Source: Pseudopithomyces maydicus
Lineage: Eukaryota; Ascomycota; Dothideomycetes; Pleosporales; Didymosphaeriaceae
Assembly: GCA_026873275.1 (NCBI GenBank)
Contig: JANTUC010000004.1
Span: forward strand, 1,674,001-1,738,000
Length of the DNA stretch: 64,000 nucleotides
Direction of reading: 5' to 3'
The notes under the pieces were generated by a model. The model was not told the DNA's origin and made no database searches. It was given only the letters and a program-made list of their open reading frames with translations. Made by a program: the position numbers and the translations under genes. This document shows positions 58,191 through 64,000 of this stretch, piece by piece. Position 1 is the stretch's first letter, and each line of letters opens with the position of its first letter.

Positions 58191-58424
58191 TATCCATGGA
58201 GAGTTGAGTCATTGGAAGAAATCCAAGTCTGTCCAAGGGCTCCTTTGGCTGCTGTCTGTCCGGTTGAAGCTCACCGCTGGCCGCCGTCACGAGCCAATGG
58301 GAACATCAACTGCGCACGGATCCCCCACTATAGTACCGGTAGGTCGCGCAGCTTACCCTAGAGTCCCCAGACGACCCTCTCTCCATGTTTGTGTGCCCAA
58401 CGATCCGATTCCTTCGACTCACAA
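58191..58424. promoter_or_regulatory. Upstream region of LST8
   Basis: Short space between the duplicated segment and the LST8 start codon. It is rich in CCGG/CGGCC and pyrimidine towards the ATG. No gene lies in it. Confidence 0.4.
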
Positions 58425-59512
58425 ATGTCGGTGATTCTCTGCACGGCAGGCTACGACCACACCATTCGGTATGTGTAGCCATCCCCGCCCGGCCGTCTGC
58501 CATGCTGACCCCCGGCAGCTTCTGGGAGGCGCTTTCCGGCATCTGCTCCAGGACAATCCCGCATCCCGACTCCCAAGTCAACCGCCTATGCATTTCGCCC
58601 GACAAACGCTTCCTCGCTGCGGCGGGCCATCACACGGTCAAGCTGTATGAGATCAAGTCGTCGAACCCGAACCCGGTCCTCACCTTCGAGGGCCACACGT
58701 CCAACATCACCGGCGTCGCGTTTCACTGCGAGGGCAAGTGGATGGTGACGAGCTCCGAAGATGGCACGGTAAAGATCTGGGACACGCGCTCGGGCAGCGT
58801 GCAGCGCAACTACACCCACGGCGTGCCCGTCAACGACGTGGTCATCCACCCGAACCAGGGCGAGCTGATCAGCTGTGACCGTGGGGGAAACGTGCGCATC
58901 TGGGACCTGGGCGAGAACAAATGCTCCCACCAGCTCATTCCAGAGGCCGATGTATCCGTCGCAAGCGTTACCGTTGCAAGCGACGGGTCCATGCTATGCG
59001 CCGGCAACAACAGCGTACCGGCCCCCGCTTGAGTACCCCGCTCGACCTCTGCTGACCGTCCCCAGGGCAAAGTATACGTCTGGCGCATGGTCCAGCGCGC
59101 CGAAGTCACCTCCCTCGTTCCCGTTTGCACCTTCCTCGCCCACCAAACCTACATCACCCGCGTGCTCCTCTCTCCCGACGTCCGACATCTCGCCACCTGC
59201 AGTGCAGACCACACGGCCCGCATCTGGTCGCTGGACACTTCGCAGCCGCACAACGTCACACTGCAAGACAACCTCCCAGGCCCCAACGACCGCGACCCCA
59301 ACGCCTTCCCGCTCGAGACCACCTTGCATGGCCACCAGCGCTGGGTCTGGGATTGTGCCTTCAGTGCCGATAGTGCTTACCTGGTGACTGCATGCTCCGA
59401 CCACTATGCGCGGTTATGGGAGCTGAACAGCCAGAGCATCATCAGGCAGTACAACGGACACCACAGAGGCGCCGTGTGCGTGGCGCTGAACGACACTGCT
59501 GTTGGTAACTAG
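58425..59512 (+). CDS. lst8: LST8, WD40 subunit of TOR complexes
   Basis: Three exons, 58425-58468, 58519-59014 and 59066-59512, 328 residues. The start MSVILCTAGYDHTIR followed by FWEALSGICSRTI is the conserved LST8 N-terminus. Seven WD40 blades follow, with repeats such as LTFEGHTSNITGVAFHCEGK, VKIWDTRSGSVQRNY, VRIWDLGENKC, HQTYITRVLLSPDVRHLATC, ARIWSLD, LHGHQRWVWDCAFSADSAYL and ARLWEL. LST8 stabilises the TOR kinase in TORC1 and TORC2, controlling growth and nutrient responses. The C-terminus in the family ends soon after GAVCVALND; here the frame adds Thr-Ala-Val-Gly-Asn and stops. A GTAACT just before the stop could be a missed last donor, so the final five residues are unsure. Confidence 0.92.
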
Positions 59513-60669
59513 GAGTACGAACAGGAACTGTAAGCAGCATCCCACCACCTTTTACGCTTCCCTGACATTCTGCGTCGAGAGAGTCCAAGGCCTTTGCTGA
59601 CACTGAAGCCAGGGAGTTCAAACCAGGACGCGCAGAGCGAGGTACCGCCGTTTGTAGCGGCGAACGGATCATTCGGATCGATACGGACAACCCGCTCATT
59701 ATCCGCTGCCATGCATACAGCAATCTCTCTTGCTCCGAAGCCGCGCTCGGGTCAGTGTTGGCGTGAAAAGGATCACGAGCGCCCCGAGACGTCGATGCGA
59801 GCGGCAATTGCGATGTTGCATATACCACAGTGTGCTTGCAAGCTATCATGGGAAAGCCAGCTGTCAATGGCATAGTTTGGCGGAAGCTGGTGGGATGCAG
59901 AGAAGAAGTTGATGAGCCAGCCACCTCAGGAAGGGAGGAGAGCGAAACCTTTGTAAGAGAGTTGGAGGTAGCGGCGACGTGGAGAAGGATGATGGAGCTT
60001 CTCCCATCAAGTCGAATCGTTACCCGTGGACCCGTGGACGTGTGCCAGCCACGTGGGATGACTATGCTCCTTGGGTTGGTCTTAGAGTTGTTCTTCTCTT
60101 ATTGTACGAATTCACATTGGTGGGGCAGACCGGTAAGCTGTCACCGTCACCCTGTCTTGATGATCGTGGGCCTAAAATAGGCGTGCTTCGGAACACGTCA
60201 TATTATGTACATTCTTCTGATCCATTAATATATTCCCAAACATCTACAACCTATCCTCTCCTAGCCCATTTCGACCCAGCCAGCATCCCAGACAATAGTC
60301 GGACACTGGAAATCCACTACTTATCGATAACACGCCCGCGCGTATGTGAGCTGTAAACTAGAATAAAACAAAACAATACAGAGTGAAATCCATAAGCTCC
60401 TAAACGCCATGCAAGAACGCTATAACCGAATGCCATGCTATGCCATGCCATGCCGTACTGTGCCATGCCATTGCTAGCCAACCTGCCAGCGCAGAATCTG
60501 CGCGAGGAAACAGACAACAACCTTGAAGCTTACCAAACTCCGAAATACACTACAAGAATTAAGATAGGAAAGACATGGACTTAACAGGATAAGAAAAGGA
60601 GGAGCCTCACCCCGCTCTCGTTGACGAACCCGCCAAGAACCTCCTCTTCAATGTATATCAGGGACTTTG
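59513..60669. other. Intergenic region, convergent LST8 / Bud6
   Basis: No supported gene. A 160-codon frame on the minus strand (59442-59924) overlaps the LST8 3' end and has no domain. Around 60430-60475 there is a small tandem repeat of GCCATGCCAT-like units. Confidence 0.45.
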
Positions 60670-63600
60670 TCAGCGCCCTAGCAGCCCCGACATCCAGTTC
60701 GCAAGATACTTGGAGCTTGTGCTGGGCGTCCAGCTTAGCGCGCTCTCGGCTCGCCCGCTACTGCTCTCAGGCGTCCTTGGACTTTTTCTGTCGCCTGTCA
60801 TCGGAACTGTATTTCCTCTGGCGCGGCCCCCTGTTGACGGTGTCTTGGGGCTGGGTTGATTGTAGTTCTTCTCACGAGGTCCAAAGAGGACGGCACGAGG
60901 GGTGCGTCGCTCAGAGGTTGTCAAATCTTGGGATGAATGTGATTGCGGTGAGGCGTGTGGGAAGCCAGTTGGCGTTGGTGTGCCATGAGTACTGGGTGCG
61001 GAGCTGGGTCTAAAGAGAGCAGGGGTGGTTTCGAGATGGGTGGGCGAATCTACGAGGCGGATCGTCGAGCTGGTTGTCTCTCTTGGGGGTTCTGCGAAAT
61101 TCGGACGAGGCAGGGTGTGGAGGGACAGGCCAGTCTTTATCCAAGGCCGAACCGTGAACTTGGGCCGGGAGATGTCTATAAAGTAGATTTAGTATGAACC
61201 AAACCAGTCAGATCAGGAGATCATGCAGCACCACCTTCAGGGGTAGGCGCTCGCTCCTCTGCTGCTTGGTCCGGCTCATCCGTTGTTGTTTCTTCCTTGT
61301 TCTCTTGCGCATTGTCGCCGTTGGTCGCCGCGGCCGCTGCGGCCGCCTCGGCAGCTTGTTTCTCGGCTCTGGCTTTCTCTCGGGCTGCTTGGCGCTCTGC
61401 ATTCTCTTTGCGAGCACGCTCATCCTTGGCTTTACGAAGGCGCTCGACTTCTTCCACTCCGCCACTCTTTTTCAGTTTGTTTTCAGCGACGAATTCGCCA
61501 AGTTCTTTCTTGAATTCGCCTCCGTCACGGCTGGCGAGCTCACGCTGTCGGGCCTTCTCCGCACGCTCAATGGCTTCCAAGCGACTTTCGTGGTTCGGCT
61601 GCAGAGCTTTTACTTCTCCTAGGACGCCATCACGGGCTTGGCGGGGATCGACTGCCTTATCGAAAGCGACGGCATGGAGCAGGTTACGTCCGGAAGCTGA
61701 TCGTGTACCTTGTCCCTTCCCATCCTCATTCTGCAAGTTCTGCTGCTTAGTGGCTTGTTCCACCAGTTCAAGAGTCTCGGCTGCCTTTTCAAGATCGTCT
61801 TGCAAGTCAGCTGCTAGGTCTTCTTGCATTGAAAGTAAATCACGCTCTTCGCACACTGTCTGGAGCTCCTGCTCCCAAATCTTGGTCCAAAGAGGCTTCT
61901 CTTTTGCCAAGAGATCTTGCAGCTTCTTGAGATCAGCAGTGGCCTTGGAGAGATCCTTTGCGGCAACTTCAAGTTGACGAGGTAACGGTCTGACACCCCG
62001 GGTGACAACATCCTTGCGCAAATCTTCAATAAGGTCTTGGATATCGTCAACACGAGTGACCATTTTCTCTGAATCTTCTTGTAATGTCTTCTTTCCATCA
62101 TTGATGTAAGCACGACCGGTGTCCCCCTCAAGGGTCGGCAGTGCGGCTTTAACTGCCGTTGATTTCACAACAGCGGCTTTGGAGCGAATGGCCGACATGC
62201 TAGCTTCGATGTCGGCCACCATGGATGAATAAGTTTGTTTTACTACCGCAAGATCCCTGCGCAGAGACTGGACTTCGCTAAGTTGTGCGGCAGACGAGAA
62301 GGATACTCCCGAAGAGTCACCAGTGGACAGGGGGAACCTGGCGTCAGCAAAGTCGAGGCACGAGCCGAAGATAGGGTAGGTGCTGCAGCAATACCTGCGA
62401 GTTCTTTAGATGTCTGTTGTTGACGCTCGGCAACACGCTGAATGGCGGACTGTTGGTCTTCAACAACACTCTTGATGTTCTCCACTAGACGGTTCAGGCC
62501 ATTGAACCTGTCATCGATGTGATTCTTGACCTCGTCAAGCTGTTCGATGTTTAACACAAGGACAGATCGCTCTTTGATGTCGTTCATATCTTCCAGTTCA
62601 TACCGGACGCCTGAGACCGGATCTTGTATATGGATCTCAGGAAGCTCGCCATTTCTGTGAGTGTCCCAGGCAAATTTTTCGATAAAGGCAAGCTGCAATC
62701 TACCTGGAGATAGATCTGAGCCATCGGTAAATACATATTTCCGGATTTTGCTCTTGTACTGCAAGAAAACTGTAAGTTCCTTGCCCGCCTGGGGAGATTG
62801 CTCCGGTACGAACGGCTCTGGCTGCGGAGAAGGCGAAGGGGTTTTCGCTCTACGCGAGCCCATACGAGCTGGTATACCTGTGGGCTTTCGTGGCTCTTTG
62901 ACAGGCGATTCAGCAATTAGCCCTGGGGGTTCCATCAAGGGCCCATTAAGCGTAGCTCCAAGTTCCGGAGCATCGCTTTCGGGGAATTTTGGAGTACCAA
63001 GTTTATCTTCAGGTGTCTTCACAACAGGACTGTCCTCCGGCTGGGGTTCTCGTGGAGGTTTGATGCTTGGCGCAGAACTCTCAGCGCTTTCTTCGGAAAT
63101 GCGCCGGGACACATCGTTTGCAAACTGAGTCTCGACAGCAGGTCGCGCATTGGATCGCTGGCGACTATGAAGGACTGATCCTCTCACGCGCACAGCATTC
63201 ATCGACTCTCGAACATCCCGTCCGCGATTCGGTATAGGAGAATTTTGTACCGGTGGCAGGGGAATCCCATTTGTGCCTAAATGTTTCTGGATCTGATATG
63301 CGGAGAACCTTCGCGAGGCTCTTCTTTCCAGTTCTCCACCCCGCTGTAGAGCTGCCAGCGCATCTTGCTGCTGCGGTGGCGGGGAGGAGGAGGAGGGAAG
63401 TTGGCAGGCCAGTTCTGCTGTGGTTGCGGATCGGGTGACTTTGGCATGGAATCGTCAGAGGGATAGGGTGCCATGACGGGTATCTGTTGAGCGGTAGTGC
63501 TCGACAAGGAGGAATCTGTCGACAGTTGGCTGGTGTTGGTCGAGCGGTTGGCCCTGGGATTTGATGGCAACGCATCGTACTTGTTCGGCGATGCTCGTCC

Positions 63601-64000
63601 TGGTACCGAGGATGAACGCGGGGGAAGGTCTGGGCCTTCTGAGATCAGATCCGTCTCCTGGCGCGGGGGAAGACGCGTGCTGGCTGCGCGTGCTTGTTGC
63701 GGCTCCTCCACCTCTCCAAGGCTGCCGACGCTTCCCTGCCGAGGGCTGCCCCCGTTGGATGAGCCGTTCCGCTGGCGCAGGCGCTGCTGCTTCTTCTTCA
63801 GGCCATGCAGCAAGTTGATTATGATGTCTCGTATGCGAGGGAGGAAGTTGTCAAGGCTGGCCTGGGAGGCTTCCTGGCTCAGCGTCTCCTCCAAGATGCC
63901 GCGCAGCAGTTCTGGAACATTACCCAGGTCTTGGGTGTCGACGCCGATGGCATTGAACGCACGGGATGCGATGTTGAACTCGTAGCCCAGGCGCACGTAG
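60670..64000 (-). CDS. bud6: Bud6/Aip3 actin- and formin-binding polarity protein (5' end beyond window; two apparent frameshifts)
   Basis: Minus strand, entering from the right edge, so the start is outside. In order: an N-terminal segment (YEFNIASRAFNAIGVDTQDL), a Ser/Pro-rich linker, then ALQRGGELERRASRRFSAYQ, QNSPIPNRGRDVRESMNAVR, the Aip3 core (GKELTVFLQYKSKIRKYVFT; VRYELEDMNDIKERSVLVL), and long coiled coils to about 61240. The frame breaks at the G4 run 63381-63384 (poly-Pro before QQQDALAAL) and the G5 run 62330-62334 (after LLTPGSP); one more base in each restores family sequence. A 56-nt intron (61231-61176, with TACTAAAT before the acceptor) can join the EGG end to a last exon, 61175-60670, encoding RPKFTVRPWIKTGLSLHTLP to LANWMSGLLGR. 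That exon has no start of its own but I do not know it from other Bud6 proteins. Bud6 promotes formin-driven actin cable assembly at hyphal tips. Confidence 0.85.

Noticed and set aside
59442..59924. 160-codon minus-strand frame overlapping the LST8 end
   Set aside because: No domain, overlaps a well-supported gene, and no splice or promoter support.
61297..61977. 226-codon plus-strand frame
   Set aside because: Antisense shadow of the Bud6 coiled-coil coding sequence.

Overview
The window looks like a chromosome piece from a filamentous ascomycete, probably a Dothideomycete of the Pleosporales type (inference). The signs are short 45-75 nt GT-AG introns, fungal-only families (Zn2Cys6 regulator, UstYa/DUF3328, PTH11-like receptor, Bud6) and a two-part base composition. 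Gene-bearing DNA of normal composition is interrupted by one block of about 17.7 kb (roughly 11.9-29.6 kb) that is extremely AT/TpA-rich, as produced by repeat-induced point mutation (RIP).

Layout. 0.6-11.7 kb: Siw14-like phosphatase, Zn2Cys6 regulator, a 4 kb gene-poor stretch with a foldback element, a secreted GH92 alpha-mannosidase with a frameshift, and a 2OG-Fe(II) prolyl-hydroxylase-like enzyme. 11.9-29.6 kb: nested transposon graveyard. A 7.4 kb Gypsy-type LTR element (622-bp LTRs, CCCTT target duplication) sits inside a second LTR element (168-bp LTRs, AAAAG target duplication). That one sits inside a foldback-type DNA element with GGTGGCGCC ends, next to a second copy with about 740-bp inverted arms. 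30.4-34 kb: a Ser/Pro-rich unknown protein and a small secreted protein gene with an in-frame stop. 34.5-47.2 kb: housekeeping block with VDAC/porin, J-protein, methionine aminopeptidase 2, Mpp10, acyl-CoA oxidase and a PP2C phosphatase.

49.1-55.8 kb: the most interesting part, a compact candidate gene cluster for a ribosomally made, Kex2-processed peptide (dikaritin/UstYa class). It holds a 126-aa precursor with signal peptide and four 20-residue repeats, each beginning with Arg-Arg; a divergently transcribed UstYa-family protein; a POT/PTR2-type peptide transporter; and a proline-iminopeptidase-like hydrolase. The core sequence is not one I recognise. 56.6-64 kb: PTH11-like seven-helix protein, LST8 (TOR complex) and Bud6/Aip3, which runs off the right edge.

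Five one-base deletions, all in or beside homopolymer runs, break otherwise well conserved genes (GH92, MetAP2 twice, Bud6 twice). This looks more like residual sequencing error than five pseudogenisation events. All exon boundaries were worked out by eye from splice signals, reading frame and family resemblance; no search was run.
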